From the NCBI RefSeq assembly GCF_000230695.2, contig NC_020541.1:310001-374000 (forward strand): 64,000 nt of DNA, written 5' to 3'. Below the pieces are notes generated by a model. The model saw only the letters and a list, made by a program, of their open reading frames with translations. It did not search any database and had not been told where the DNA came from. Numbering within the stretch: position 1 is the stretch's first letter; every line of letters starts with the position of its first letter. Positions 44,414 to 53,212 of this stretch are shown in pieces. The stretch is from Rhodanobacter denitrificans. GTDB lineage: Bacteria > Pseudomonadota > Gammaproteobacteria > Xanthomonadales > Rhodanobacteraceae. A program made the translations under genes and the position numbers.

Positions 44414-45856
44414 TCACGCTTCCGCGTCGTCGTTTTCGTCCGGCGCGGGCACGTCGTCGTCCAGCAACTGCCGAGAGACTTCGCCCGGCGCGGTCTCCAC
44501 GCCGCGCAACCTGCGTTCGATCGCGCGGGTGCGCGCGCCGGTCGCATCGATCTGGTTGCTGGCCTGGTCGAGATTCTTCTTGACCTTGTCCAGTACCGCG
44601 CCGAACTTGCCGAACTCGGTCTTGACCGCCCCCAGCAGCTGCCATACCTCGCTGCTGCGTTTCTCGATCGCCAGCGTGCGGAAGCCGGCCTTGAGGCTGG
44701 TCAGGATTGCCGCCAGCGTGGTCGGCCCGGCGATCGTGATGTGGTGGTCGCGCTGCAGCGACTCGAACAGGCCCGGCCGCCGCAGCACTTCGGCGAACAG
44801 GCCTTCGGTCGGCAGGAACAGGATGGCGAAGTCCACCGTGTGCGGCGGCACCACGTATTTGCTGCGGATGCGCTTGGCCTCCTCGCGCACGCGCCGCTCC
44901 AGCGCGTTGGCGGCGTCCGTGGCGGCGGTGGCGTTGGCGTTCTCGTGGGCTTCCTGCAGGCGCTGGTAGTCCTCCAGCGGAAACTTCGCGTCGATCGGCA
45001 GCCACAGTGCGGCGCCGTCGATGCCGTTGGGCATGTGGATGGCGTATTCCACCCGCGCGTCGGAGTTGGGCACCACGGCCACGTTGGCGGCGTACTGGTC
45101 GGGCGTCAGCAACTGTTCGAGCAGCGCGCCGAGCTGGGTTTCGCCCAGTACGCCGCGCGTCTTCACGTTGCCGAGCACGCGCTTGAGGTCGCCCACGCCG
45201 GTGGCCAGGCTCTGCATCTCGCCCAGGCCGCGCTGCACCGCTTCCAGCCGTTCGGAGACCAGCTGGAACGACTGGCCCAACCGCACCTCCAGTGTGCTCT
45301 GCAGCTTTTCGTCGACGGTGGCGCGCATCTGTTCCAACTTGGCTGCGTTGTCCTGCTGGATTGCGCCGAGCTTGGCCTCCAGCGTGGCGCGCACCTCGCC
45401 CATGCGCTTCTCGTGCTCGGCGCTGAGCGCGCTGAAGCGCTGCTGCTGCTGCTCGCCGAAACGGTTGAGCGCAAGCGTGGTTTCCTCGCGGCTCTTGCGC
45501 GCGTCCTCGGCCAGTTGCTGCGCCAGCGTCTGCAGGCCCTGGCTGGTGCCGTCGGTGAGTGCGGCGAGGCGCTGGCCGAAGCCGTCGATGCGCTCAGCCT
45601 GCTGCCGCGACATGCCGCCGAGCTGTTCGCCCACGTGGCCGCGGAAGCGGTCGAAGCCCTGCTGCAGTTCCTCGCGGCCGGCGCGCTGTTCCTCGCGCAG
45701 GGTGCGCTCGACGCGGGCGCTGTCGTCCTTCAGGGCGTCCAGCTTCGCGCCCAGGCCAGGGTCGCCGCGGCCGCGCAGCAGCGATGCGACCTGCGACAGC
45801 AGCATCAGCGCGGCCAGGATGACCAGGGTGATCAGCAGGATTTCGGCAAGCGACAT
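44414..45856 (-). CDS. rmuC: DNA recombination protein RmuC
   Basis: The 480-residue protein has an N-terminal membrane helix (EILLITLVILAALMLLSQVAS), a long coiled coil (about residues 35-230, with many Glu/Gln/Ala heptads) and a C-terminal RmuC nuclease-like domain. The latter has LWLPIDAKFPLEDYQRL and VDFAILFLPTEGLFAEVLRRPGL-type motifs. RmuC limits recombination at short inverted repeats. It ends with an acidic tail (DDDVPAPDENDDAEA). Confidence 0.92.
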   Translation of the reverse strand: MSLAEILLITLVILAALMLLSQVASLLRGRGDPGLGAKLDALKDDSARVERTLREEQRAGREELQQGFDRFRGHVGEQLGGMSRQQAERIDGFGQRLAALTDGTSQGLQTLAQQLAEDARKSREETTLALNRFGEQQQQRFSALSAEHEKRMGEVRATLEAKLGAIQQDNAAKLEQMRATVDEKLQSTLEVRLGQSFQLVSERLEAVQRGLGEMQSLATGVGDLKRVLGNVKTRGVLGETQLGALLEQLLTPDQYAANVAVVPNSDARVEYAIHMPNGIDGAALWLPIDAKFPLEDYQRLQEAHENANATAATDAANALERRVREEAKRIRSKYVVPPHTVDFAILFLPTEGLFAEVLRRPGLFESLQRDHHITIAGPTTLAAILTSLKAGFRTLAIEKRSSEVWQLLGAVKTEFGKFGAVLDKVKKNLDQASNQIDATGARTRAIERRLRGVETAPGEVSRQLLDDDVPAPDENDDAEA

Positions 45857-45980
45857 GGAACGTTTCCCCGGGATGATGCGTCCAGTGTACGTCCAGCCGT
45901 CTCACCGGCTGCGCCCCTTTCACGCTATCGCTGCCGCAGCGGTGCATCATGGGCCGATCCGTCGGCCCGGGAGAGAAGAC

Positions 45981-47174
45981 ATGGAACACATCCACGATTA
46001 CCTGATCATCGGTGGCGGCATGGCCGCCGATGCGGCCGCCAAGGCGATCCGCGAGGTCGATGCGGCGGCGAACGTCGGCCTCGTCGGCGCCGAGGCGCCG
46101 CCGCCGTACCAGCGGCCGCCGCTGTCGAAGGCGCTGTGGAAGGGCGACAAGCAAGTGGCCGACATCGACCTGGCCACCGCGCAAAGCGGCGCGACGCTGC
46201 ATTCGGGCCGGCGCATCGAATCGCTGGACCGGGTGGCGCGCACGGCGCGCGACGACCGCGGCGACAGCTACCGCTACCGCCGCCTGCTGCTGGCCACGGG
46301 AGCCACGCCGCGGCGGCTGCCGTTCGAGGGCGGTGAACGGATCATCCATTTCCGCACGCTGGACGATTACCAGGCCTTGCGCCGCTACGCCCAGCCCGGC
46401 GCCTTCATCGCGGTGATCGGCGGCGGCTTCATCGGCGCCGAACTGGCAGCGTCGCTGTGCAGCCTCGGCTGCAAGGTGACCTTGCTGTTTCCCGGCGAGC
46501 ACCTTGGCGCGGGGCGTTACCCCGATGGCCTGGCGCACTACCTCGACGACTATTACCGCAGCCGCGGCGTGGACGTGCGCAGCGGCGTGCGCGTGCTGGG
46601 CAGCAACCCCACCGACGGCGGCGTGGAGCTGATGCTGTCCGACGGCAGCCTGCTACGCGTGGAAGCGGTGGTGGCCGGCCTCGGCGTGACGCCCGACACC
46701 GCGCTGGCCGAGCAGGCCGGGCTCACGGTCGACGACGGCATCGTGGTCGACGCCCACCTGCGCAGCAGCGATGCGGACATCTGGGCCGCCGGCGACGTCG
46801 CCAACTTCCACAGCCCGGCACTGGGCCGGCGCCTGCGGGTGGAGCACGAGGACGCGGCGGTCAGCATGGGCCGCCATGCCGGCCGCGCGATGGCCGGCGT
46901 GGCCGGCGACTACACCACGCTGCCGTTCTTCTATTCCGACCTGTTCGACCTCGGCTACGAGGCGGTCGGCCTGCTCGACACGCGGCTCTCCGTGGTCGAG
47001 GACTGGCGCGAGCCGAACCGCGAGGGCGTGGTGTATTACCTCGACGGCGGCCGCGTGCGCGGCGTGCTGCTGTGGAACACCTGGGACCAGGTCGACGCCG
47101 CGCGCGCGCTGATCGCCGAGCCCGGCCCGTTCGATGCCGCCTCGCTGCGAGGGCGTTTGCCGCGCACCACCTGA
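45981..47174 (+). CDS. FAD/NAD(P)-dependent reductase (ferredoxin-reductase / AIF-like)
   Basis: The 397-residue flavoprotein begins with a dinucleotide fold DYLIIGGGMAADAAAKAIRE. It has PPYQRPPLSKALWKGD, a second nucleotide fold AVIGGGFIGAELAASLCSLG near residue 145, and the FAD-binding ADIWAAGDVANF motif near residue 268. The C-terminal domain resembles the dimer domain of rubredoxin and ferredoxin reductases and AIF. The electron partner is unknown. GAGAG lies 8 bp before the ATG. Confidence 0.85.
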   Translation: MEHIHDYLIIGGGMAADAAAKAIREVDAAANVGLVGAEAPPPYQRPPLSKALWKGDKQVADIDLATAQSGATLHSGRRIESLDRVARTARDDRGDSYRYRRLLLATGATPRRLPFEGGERIIHFRTLDDYQALRRYAQPGAFIAVIGGGFIGAELAASLCSLGCKVTLLFPGEHLGAGRYPDGLAHYLDDYYRSRGVDVRSGVRVLGSNPTDGGVELMLSDGSLLRVEAVVAGLGVTPDTALAEQAGLTVDDGIVVDAHLRSSDADIWAAGDVANFHSPALGRRLRVEHEDAAVSMGRHAGRAMAGVAGDYTTLPFFYSDLFDLGYEAVGLLDTRLSVVEDWREPNREGVVYYLDGGRVRGVLLWNTWDQVDAARALIAEPGPFDAASLRGRLPRTT

Positions 47175-47212
47175 AACATGCGGTGTGCCGCAGGCGCATC
47201 CACTTGATTGCG

Positions 47213-48043
47213 TCAGGTGTGTTCTGTCTGAAACATGGCTAAGGTCGTTTGTACGATCCGATCCCGTGCCAGAAGGTCTGTGGTTGAGTGCACCCCGCCT
47301 GGAACCACGACAAGTCGCAGGTTGCCGAGCACACCCGCAGCTCGCAAAGTCGAGAGCGGAGTCTCGCTATCCGCTGTCCCCTGGAATATGACGGCCGGCA
47401 TATCGTGCGTGCTCGACAGTGCCTCAGCGAGCGAGTAGTCATGCGCAACGAGCTTTGATACCGGCAACCGAGCCAAGGGCGCCAGATACCACCGTGCGTT
47501 TAACCTGAGGCGTATCGCCGACGAGAACGAGGGTGCAGTGCTCTCGAGGATGAGCCCGGTGGGATGAGATTTTCCGGCGGCATAAGCGGCGACCATGGAA
47601 CCCAGGGAGCGGCCATAGACCACGACTCGGTGATGCGGGCAAGTGGCTTTGGCATAAGCAATTACCCGAGTGGCGAGTTCCATAATCTCGGGCAGATGAG
47701 GTTTGCCGGGAGCGCCATTCTGCCCCGGGTAGGCGACGGCCAGAACGCCGATACCTTGGGCAGAAAACGCAGGGAAAAGATTCTGCTCGTATACGGGAAT
47801 GATGCCGTGCTGGCCGGGAAAGAAAACGACGCAACCCACCCTTGCGGCTCCGTAGCGTCGGACCAACATGGCATTGCCGTCGTCACCGCTGATGCGCAGG
47901 AACTGTGGTGCATTCGGCTGCGCTGAGGAATCAAAGTGTTGCAGCACCAATGGCTCAAGTCCGAACCGCAACAAACTTGCCCCCGCACCGAAGTAGACAG
48001 GTATGCATGCTGCAACCGTGATGAGAAGCGTGCGGATCCACAT
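47213..48043 (-). CDS. Alpha/beta hydrolase, probably acquired
   Basis: The 276-residue protein has an N-terminal membrane anchor (LLITVAACIPVYFGAG) and a hydrolase core like the human ABHD13/Bem46 type. The nucleophile elbow is VVYGRSLGSMVAAYA, the acid is in IFQGTADSETPLS, and the His is in VPGGVHSTTDL. The stretch 47213-48080 is visibly less GC-rich than its neighbours and uses codons such as ATA, TTT and AAA more freely. That suggests recent transfer. Substrate unknown. Confidence 0.8.
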   Translation of the reverse strand: MWIRTLLITVAACIPVYFGAGASLLRFGLEPLVLQHFDSSAQPNAPQFLRISGDDGNAMLVRRYGAARVGCVVFFPGQHGIIPVYEQNLFPAFSAQGIGVLAVAYPGQNGAPGKPHLPEIMELATRVIAYAKATCPHHRVVVYGRSLGSMVAAYAAGKSHPTGLILESTAPSFSSAIRLRLNARWYLAPLARLPVSKLVAHDYSLAEALSSTHDMPAVIFQGTADSETPLSTLRAAGVLGNLRLVVVPGGVHSTTDLLARDRIVQTTLAMFQTEHT

Positions 48044-48102
48044 GGCCTGGCGTGTATCTGATCCCTCGATGAAACTGTTGGGATATCTGCCGCGGTGCGG
48101 AT

Positions 48103-49275
48103 TCACTCCACCCGGCAGAACACCGCCTTCAGGTAGCGCCCTTCCGGCACGTCGGTGCGGAACGGGTGGTCGGCGCCGGCGCCGCGCACTTCCAGCACCT
48201 GGATTTCGCGGCCGGCGTTGAGCGCCACCCGGCGCAGCATCTCCAGGAACTCGCCTTCGCCGACCAGGCCGGTGCACGAGCAGGTCAGCAGCAGGCCGCC
48301 GGGCGGGATGATGTCCAGCGCCATGCGGTTCATCGCGAAGTATTTCTTCAGCGCGTCCATCACCTTGCTGCGGTCGCGGGTGAGCTTGGCCGGGTCGAGG
48401 ATCACCGCGTCGTAGCGCTCGCCGCGGGCCACCGCCGCGCGCACCCAGTCGAAGATGTCGGACTGCTCGAAGCTGACCTCGACGCCGTTGGCGGCGGCGT
48501 TGGCACGGGCGACTTCCAGGATGCCCGCATCCAGATCCACGCCGACCGCCTCGCGCGCACCGGCCGCCATCGCGTGCACGGCAAAGCCGCCGGCGTTGCA
48601 GCACAGGTCGAGCACGCGGCGGCCCTTGGCGAGTTCCGCGAAGCGCCTGCGGTTGTCGCGCTGGTCGGCGAAGAAGCCGGTCTTGTGGCCCAGTCCGGGC
48701 GCGGCGTGGAAGCGCAGCCCGTGCTCATGCACCTCGAACGGTGCGGGCACCTCGGGGCTGCGGCAGTCGAACGACTCCTGCTTCTGCACGTGCGATTCGG
48801 CGAACCAGTACAGCTGCGCGCCGGGGAAGTGGGTGAGCAGGGCGGCGTGGATCGCCTCGCGGAAACGCCACATGCCGGCGGCGAAGTATTCGATGACGAG
48901 GACGTCGGCGTAGCGGTCCACGATCAGGCCGGAGAGATCGTCGCCCTCGCTGTGCACCACGCGCCAGGCGTCGCTGACGGCGTCGAGCTGCAGCCAGTCG
49001 CGACGCAGCTGCACCGCGCGGGCGATCCGCGCGGCGATCCAGCCGGCGTCGATGTCGGCATCCGGATGCGTATCCAGCAGCCGCAACGCGATGCGCGCGT
49101 GGCCGTTCCAGAATGCGCGACCGACGAAGCGGCCCCTCGCGTCGTGCACCTCGACCAGGCTGCCCGGCGGCAACTTCGCCTCCGGCTTGTGCACTTGTGC
49201 CGACCACACCCACGGATGACCGGGGCTGCGATCGGATTTCAGGCGGACGATGGGCAGCGCGGCAGGTGTATTCAT
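48103..49275 (-). CDS. Class I rRNA methyltransferase, RlmI-like
   Basis: The 390-residue protein has an N-terminal PUA domain (LPPGSLVEVHDARGRFVGRAF) and a C-terminal Rossmann methyltransferase. SAM-binding features are RVLDLCCNAGGFAVHAMAAGA and AVGVDLDAGILEVARANAA. RlmI (m5C1962 of 23S rRNA) is the nearest family, but the usual DPP motif reads ILDPAKLTRDRS. A cysteine pair in LLTCSCTG matches the catalytic region. It may be a relative with a different target. Confidence 0.85.
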   Translation of the reverse strand: MNTPAALPIVRLKSDRSPGHPWVWSAQVHKPEAKLPPGSLVEVHDARGRFVGRAFWNGHARIALRLLDTHPDADIDAGWIAARIARAVQLRRDWLQLDAVSDAWRVVHSEGDDLSGLIVDRYADVLVIEYFAAGMWRFREAIHAALLTHFPGAQLYWFAESHVQKQESFDCRSPEVPAPFEVHEHGLRFHAAPGLGHKTGFFADQRDNRRRFAELAKGRRVLDLCCNAGGFAVHAMAAGAREAVGVDLDAGILEVARANAAANGVEVSFEQSDIFDWVRAAVARGERYDAVILDPAKLTRDRSKVMDALKKYFAMNRMALDIIPPGGLLLTCSCTGLVGEGEFLEMLRRVALNAGREIQVLEVRGAGADHPFRTDVPEGRYLKAVFCRVE

Positions 49276-49296
49276 CCGTGCATGATAGCTGCTGCC

Positions 49297-49425
49297 CTGC
49301 GCCTCCCCCGCGAGGCAGGGGGCGGGAAGGGCGGCTCGGGCTGGCGGAGAAGATCAGGAGCCCTCCGCCCCGACCCTCTCCTGCGTTGCCCCAAAGGGAC
49401 TTCCTTCAGTCGCAGGGGAGGGAGC
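49297..49425. repeat. Degenerate GC-rich inverted element
   Basis: The left part (CTCCCCCGCGAGGCAGGGGG) and the right part (CGACCCTCTCCTGC... then GCAGGGGAGGGAG) are inverted relative to each other and resemble the 29086-29180 element. The right arm is interrupted by GTTGCCCCAAAGGGACTTCC. It separates the RlmI-like gene from the membrane protein gene. Confidence 0.55.
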
Positions 49426-49433
49426 AGATAGCG

Positions 49434-49868
49434 TCAGCGCAGGCGCAGGACCAGCCAGGAGAGCAGCGCGAGCAGGTTGATGCCCAGGCGCGACACGGAC
49501 GGGCCGGCGACCGCGAGCACGAAACCCTGGCTGCCGAAGTGCCAGTCCAGGCCCAGCCGCGGCGCGGCCTGCAGCGTGGCGAACACGTTGACGAAGGCGC
49601 CACAGTGCAGGCCGTAGCTGAACACCGGCAGCGCGATCAACGGCAGCTGCAGCAGCTGTGCCCAGCGCGACATGCGCACGCCGTGTTCGCTGCCGGCGAC
49701 CAGCTGGATCCCCGCGGCCAGCACGAAGCCGTACAGCGCCAGGCCGAGCAGCGCGAGCAGGCTGTCGTGCGCGCCGAACGGCAGCAGCCGGTGCAGCATC
49801 GTCGCCACGCCGTAGAAGCCGCCGGCGATTTCGAGGACGCCGATCAGGCGGAACAGGATGGTGCGCAT
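49434..49868 (-). CDS. Four-helix membrane protein, unknown function
   Basis: The 144-residue protein has four hydrophobic segments (residues ~4-25, 35-58, 72-95 and 115-140). GLHCGAFVNVFATLQAAPRLGLDWHFGSQ lies between the last two. I do not recognise the family. It is a single gene between a repeat and the ygiC-like gene. Confidence 0.65.
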   Translation of the reverse strand: MRTILFRLIGVLEIAGGFYGVATMLHRLLPFGAHDSLLALLGLALYGFVLAAGIQLVAGSEHGVRMSRWAQLLQLPLIALPVFSYGLHCGAFVNVFATLQAAPRLGLDWHFGSQGFVLAVAGPSVSRLGINLLALLSWLVLRLR

Positions 49869-49959
49869 GCGAGGCCTTGTGCGGGAAAAGACGCAAGCTT
49901 AGCCGAGCCGTGCCGGAGCGGTTTGCGCGGAGTCGCGGTTTTCCGCGCAGGCGTGCGGC

Positions 49960-51138
49960 TCAGGCGATCAGCACGCCGCGCGCTTCCTCAATGATCGCAT
50001 GCGGCACGAAGCGGGCGCTGTCCTGGGTGATCAGCGAGCGGTCCTCGCGGATGCCGATGCCGCATGCGCGGTCGCCGACCACCCAGCTGCCGATCAGCGG
50101 ATGGTGGCCGTCGAAATCGGGCAGCGGATGGCAGGCCTGGCGGATGCACGGGCCGTGGTAGGGGCCGTCGGTGGCGAGCTCGCGGTCGTCGTCCAGGTGC
50201 ATCGCGATGTTGGCGCCCTCGCGCGAGTGCAACGGCTTGCGCACCCAGCCGCGCGGCAACTCACCGCCGGTGTTGAACTCGGCCGGCAGCAGGTTCGGGT
50301 GGCCTGGGTGCGCTTCCCACAACAGCGGCAGGATGCCCTTGTTGCTCAGCAGCGCCTTCCACGGCGGCTCGATCAGCTGCAACCCGGCACGCGGCAGGTA
50401 ACTGCCGAACGATTCGCGGAACAGGTCTTCCAGCGGGTACAGCTTGAACAGGCAGCCGATCACCTGGTCGTCGAGGTCGGTGAAGCGACCGTCCTCGGAG
50501 AGGCCGATGTCCTCGATCGCCAGCAGGGCACCGTCGATGCCGGCCTGCAGCGCGCAGTCGCGCAGGTAGGCCACGGTGCCCTGATCCTCGGCCGAGTCGC
50601 GCACGGCGGCGAAGTGGAACGGCCGCGCGATGCGCCGCGCGATCGTGCCGAACGCCTCCACCAGCGACTCCTGGATCGAGTTGAACTGGTCGCTGCCGGC
50701 CGGCAGCTGGCCGCGTGCGAGCTGGTCCTCCAGCCACTGCCACTGGAAGAACGCGGCCTCGAACAGCGAGGTCGGCGTGTCGTAGTTCAATTCGTAGAGC
50801 TTGGCCGGGCCGCTGCCGTCGTAGGCGAAGTCCATGCGACCGTACAGGTGCGGCTGGCGCTCGCGCCAGCTCTGCGCGATCCAGTCGCGGTACGGCTCCG
50901 GGATCGCCAACTGCTGCATGTGCCGTTCGCTGCCGACGATGCGATCGACCATCTCCAGCGCCATCGCGTGCAGCTCTTCGCTGGGCGCCTCGAGGTCCTG
51001 CTCGATCTCGCGCAGGGTGAACGCGTAGTACGCCGACTCGTCCCAGTACGGCGCATCGTCGATGGTGTGGAAGCCGAAGCCGCACTCGGCGGCCTTGGCG
51101 CGCCAGTCGGGGCGCGCGGCCGTGGCGACGCGGCGCAT
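49960..51138 (-). CDS. ygiC: Glutathionylspermidine-synthase-like ATP-grasp enzyme (YgiC type)
   Basis: The 392-residue protein has the C-terminal GspS ATP-grasp domain without the N-terminal amidase domain of bifunctional Gss. Recognisable are GRMDFAYDGSGPAKLYELNYDTPTSLFEA near residues 100-130, LFKLYPLEDLF, and KALLSNKGILPLLWEAHPGHPNLLPAEF. It ligates a carboxylate to an amine using ATP; the natural substrate of YgiC is unknown. Its ATG overlaps the stop of the DUF1190 gene by one base. Confidence 0.88.
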   Translation of the reverse strand: MRRVATAARPDWRAKAAECGFGFHTIDDAPYWDESAYYAFTLREIEQDLEAPSEELHAMALEMVDRIVGSERHMQQLAIPEPYRDWIAQSWRERQPHLYGRMDFAYDGSGPAKLYELNYDTPTSLFEAAFFQWQWLEDQLARGQLPAGSDQFNSIQESLVEAFGTIARRIARPFHFAAVRDSAEDQGTVAYLRDCALQAGIDGALLAIEDIGLSEDGRFTDLDDQVIGCLFKLYPLEDLFRESFGSYLPRAGLQLIEPPWKALLSNKGILPLLWEAHPGHPNLLPAEFNTGGELPRGWVRKPLHSREGANIAMHLDDDRELATDGPYHGPCIRQACHPLPDFDGHHPLIGSWVVGDRACGIGIREDRSLITQDSARFVPHAIIEEARGVLIA

Positions 51139-51674
51139 CAGCCGCCGAAACTGCGGCTGCTGCCGGACGTGCCGAAGCCGGAACGGCTGACCGTGACCGC
51201 GCGGTTCGGTGTGGCGTTGACCGGCACCATCGCGGTACCGGCGCCGCCGCGGTAGACGCCGCCGGTGCCGGTGGCCGGGCGCTGCCAGCCGCCGTTGCTG
51301 TCGCGGAACGCCGGTGCGCTGTTGAAGCCGTTCGCGGCCACGCCGTTGCGCATCATCTGCGACAGGAAGAAGCCGGTCATCAGCGGGCCGAAGAACGAAT
51401 GGCTGGCGCCGTCATTGCGTTCGGCGCACTTTTCCTTGCCGTAGCTGGCTTCGCATTCCTCGCGGTTGGCGAAGCGCGGCGCGGTGGCCACCGCGTCCTG
51501 TTGCGCCTTGGCGAATGCCTGCTGGCAGGTGTTGCTGTCGTTGGTCTGCGCCACGCAGGCCTCGACCGAGGTGTACAGGCCTTCGCGCGACGCGCTTTCG
51601 CTGCGGTCGCAGGCGGTCAGCAACAACGGGGCCGTGCTCATCAGCAGCAGGGCGGCGGTCTTGGATCGCTTCAT
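51138..51674 (-). CDS. ygiB: DUF1190 lipoprotein (YgiB type)
   Basis: The 178-residue protein has a lipobox (LLMSTAPLLLTACDRS) and conserved paired cysteines (VEACVAQTNDSNTCQQAF, REECEASYGKEKC). A Gly/Ser/Arg-rich C-terminal tail follows. These fit the DUF1190/YgiB family. The pairing with ygiC repeats the E. coli ygiB-ygiC order, so the two likely act together in the envelope. ATG 51674 is chosen because it starts the lipoprotein signal. Confidence 0.88.
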   Translation of the reverse strand: MKRSKTAALLLMSTAPLLLTACDRSESASREGLYTSVEACVAQTNDSNTCQQAFAKAQQDAVATAPRFANREECEASYGKEKCAERNDGASHSFFGPLMTGFFLSQMMRNGVAANGFNSAPAFRDSNGGWQRPATGTGGVYRGGAGTAMVPVNATPNRAVTVSRSGFGTSGSSRSFGG

Positions 51675-51761
51675 GGAATGCTCGGTCGAGGGTATCCGGC
51701 CAAGCATGCCTGCTTGCGTGCGCGGAAGAAAGTTCTTGCGGCCGCCTGCCGCGGCGGGTCT

Positions 51762-52721
51762 TCATTCCAGCGCGTCGGCCAGCTCATGCAGGTCGGCGAC
51801 GTGCTGTTCCCACCAGCGCGGTTCGGCGGCGAACGGGAACGCGGCGGGGAAGGCCGGGTCGTGCCAGCGCGCGGCGATCCAGCCGGCGTAGTGCAGCTGG
51901 CGCATCGCGCGCAGTGCGGGAATCAGCGCCAGCTCGGCGTGGTCGAAGTCGCGGAACTGCCGGTAGCCCTCGAGCACGGCGTCCAGCGCGCGCTCGTCGT
52001 TGGCGAGCATCCACAGATCCTGCACGGCGGGGCCGCTGCGCGCATCATCGAAATCGACGAAGTGCGGGCCGGCGTCGGTCCACAGCACGTTGCCCGGATG
52101 GCAGTCGCCGTGCAGGCGCAGCTGGCGCAGCGGGCCGAGCGCTTCCAGCCGGGCAGCAATCGCTTCGTCCAGCCGCGTCGCGGCGGCGCGGTAGTTCGTC
52201 TGCAGCGCGGTCGGCAACAGCGACGAGGCGAGCACCGCAAGCATCGGCTGCTGCACCATCGTGTCGCGGTCGAGCCTGCCGCGATGGACGAACGGCGCAC
52301 GCGCGCCGATCAGGTGCAGGCGCGCGATCAGCCGGCCCAGCCACTGCAGTTGATCAATCGCTTCCAGCTCCGGCGCGCGGCCGCCGCGACGCGGCGTCAA
52401 CGCGTAGCGGAAGCCGCCGTGGTGCAGCAGGGTGCGGCCATCGAAGGCGAGCGGCGCCACCACCGGCAGCTCGGCGTCGGCCAGTTCCTGGGTGAACGCG
52501 TGCTCCTCGACGATCGCCGCGTCGCTCCAGCGGCCGGGCCGGTAGAACTTCGCGATCACCGGGGTGGCCGGCTCCAATCCATCACGTTCCAGACCCACCT
52601 GCCACACCCGGTTCTCGTAGCTGTTCAGCGCCAGCAGCCGGCCGTCCGGCCACAGGCCGCAGGCGCTCACCGCGTCGAGCACCAGGTCGGGGCTGAGGCT
52701 GGCGTACGGCGCGGCGTTCAA
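51762..52721 (-). CDS. srkA: Stress response kinase SrkA (YihE)
   Basis: The 319-residue serine/threonine kinase of aminoglycoside-phosphotransferase fold shows LLALNSYENRVWQVGLE near the N-terminus, KFYRPGRWS (Lys in ATP binding), the catalytic LRLHGDCHPGNVLW and the metal-binding FVDFDDARSGPAVQDLWML. It is thought to counter programmed cell death under stress. No ATG fits; a TTG at 52721 gives the same N-terminal length as E. coli SrkA and overlaps the thioesterase stop (TTGA), implying coupled translation. Confidence 0.88.
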   Translation of the reverse strand: MNAAPYASLSPDLVLDAVSACGLWPDGRLLALNSYENRVWQVGLERDGLEPATPVIAKFYRPGRWSDAAIVEEHAFTQELADAELPVVAPLAFDGRTLLHHGGFRYALTPRRGGRAPELEAIDQLQWLGRLIARLHLIGARAPFVHRGRLDRDTMVQQPMLAVLASSLLPTALQTNYRAAATRLDEAIAARLEALGPLRQLRLHGDCHPGNVLWTDAGPHFVDFDDARSGPAVQDLWMLANDERALDAVLEGYRQFRDFDHAELALIPALRAMRQLHYAGWIAARWHDPAFPAAFPFAAEPRWWEQHVADLHELADALE

Positions 52722-53158
52722 CGCACGCCCATGCCGCGCGCCGGGATCACCGCCATGGTCAGGCGTGCGATGCACACCAGCGCGCCCTGCTCGCTCTCGA
52801 TGCGGATCTCCCACACCTGGGTGGTGCGGCCGAGATGCAGCGCCTTCGCGGTGCCGGTGACGCTGCCCTCGCGCACGCCGCGCACATGGTTGGCGTTGAT
52901 GTCCAGGCCCACCGCCAGTTCCTTCGCCGGGTCCAGCGTGAGCATCGCTGCGGTGCTGCCCAGGGTCTCGGCCAGTGCCACCGAGGCGCCGCCGTGCAGC
53001 AGGCCGTAGGGCTGGTGGGTGCGCGCGTCCACCGGCATGCTGCCTTGCAGCCAGTCGTCGCCGACCGCGGTGATGCGGATGCCCAGCGCCTCCATCAGGG
53101 TGTTGGTGCTCCAGCCGTTGAGGCGGGCCAGGTCGGTGGGTTGTTTCCAGAGGCTCAT
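52718..53158 (-). CDS. Hotdog-fold thioesterase (MenI/EntH type)
   Basis: The 146-residue protein has the PaaI-type motif QPYGLLHGGASVALAETLGSTAA with the catalytic Glu near residue 60. HVRGVREGSVTGTAKALHLGRTTQVWEIRI completes the fold. It resembles DHNA-CoA thioesterase MenI and EntH. The CoA-ester substrate is uncertain. It is followed by overlapping srkA and is divergent from the reductase gene. Confidence 0.88.
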   Translation of the reverse strand: MSLWKQPTDLARLNGWSTNTLMEALGIRITAVGDDWLQGSMPVDARTHQPYGLLHGGASVALAETLGSTAAMLTLDPAKELAVGLDINANHVRGVREGSVTGTAKALHLGRTTQVWEIRIESEQGALVCIARLTMAVIPARGMGVR

Positions 53159-53212
53159 CGTTGATTCCCGTAAAGCGGGTCCGCATTGTTGTCTGCCGCG
53201 TTCGCCGCGACA

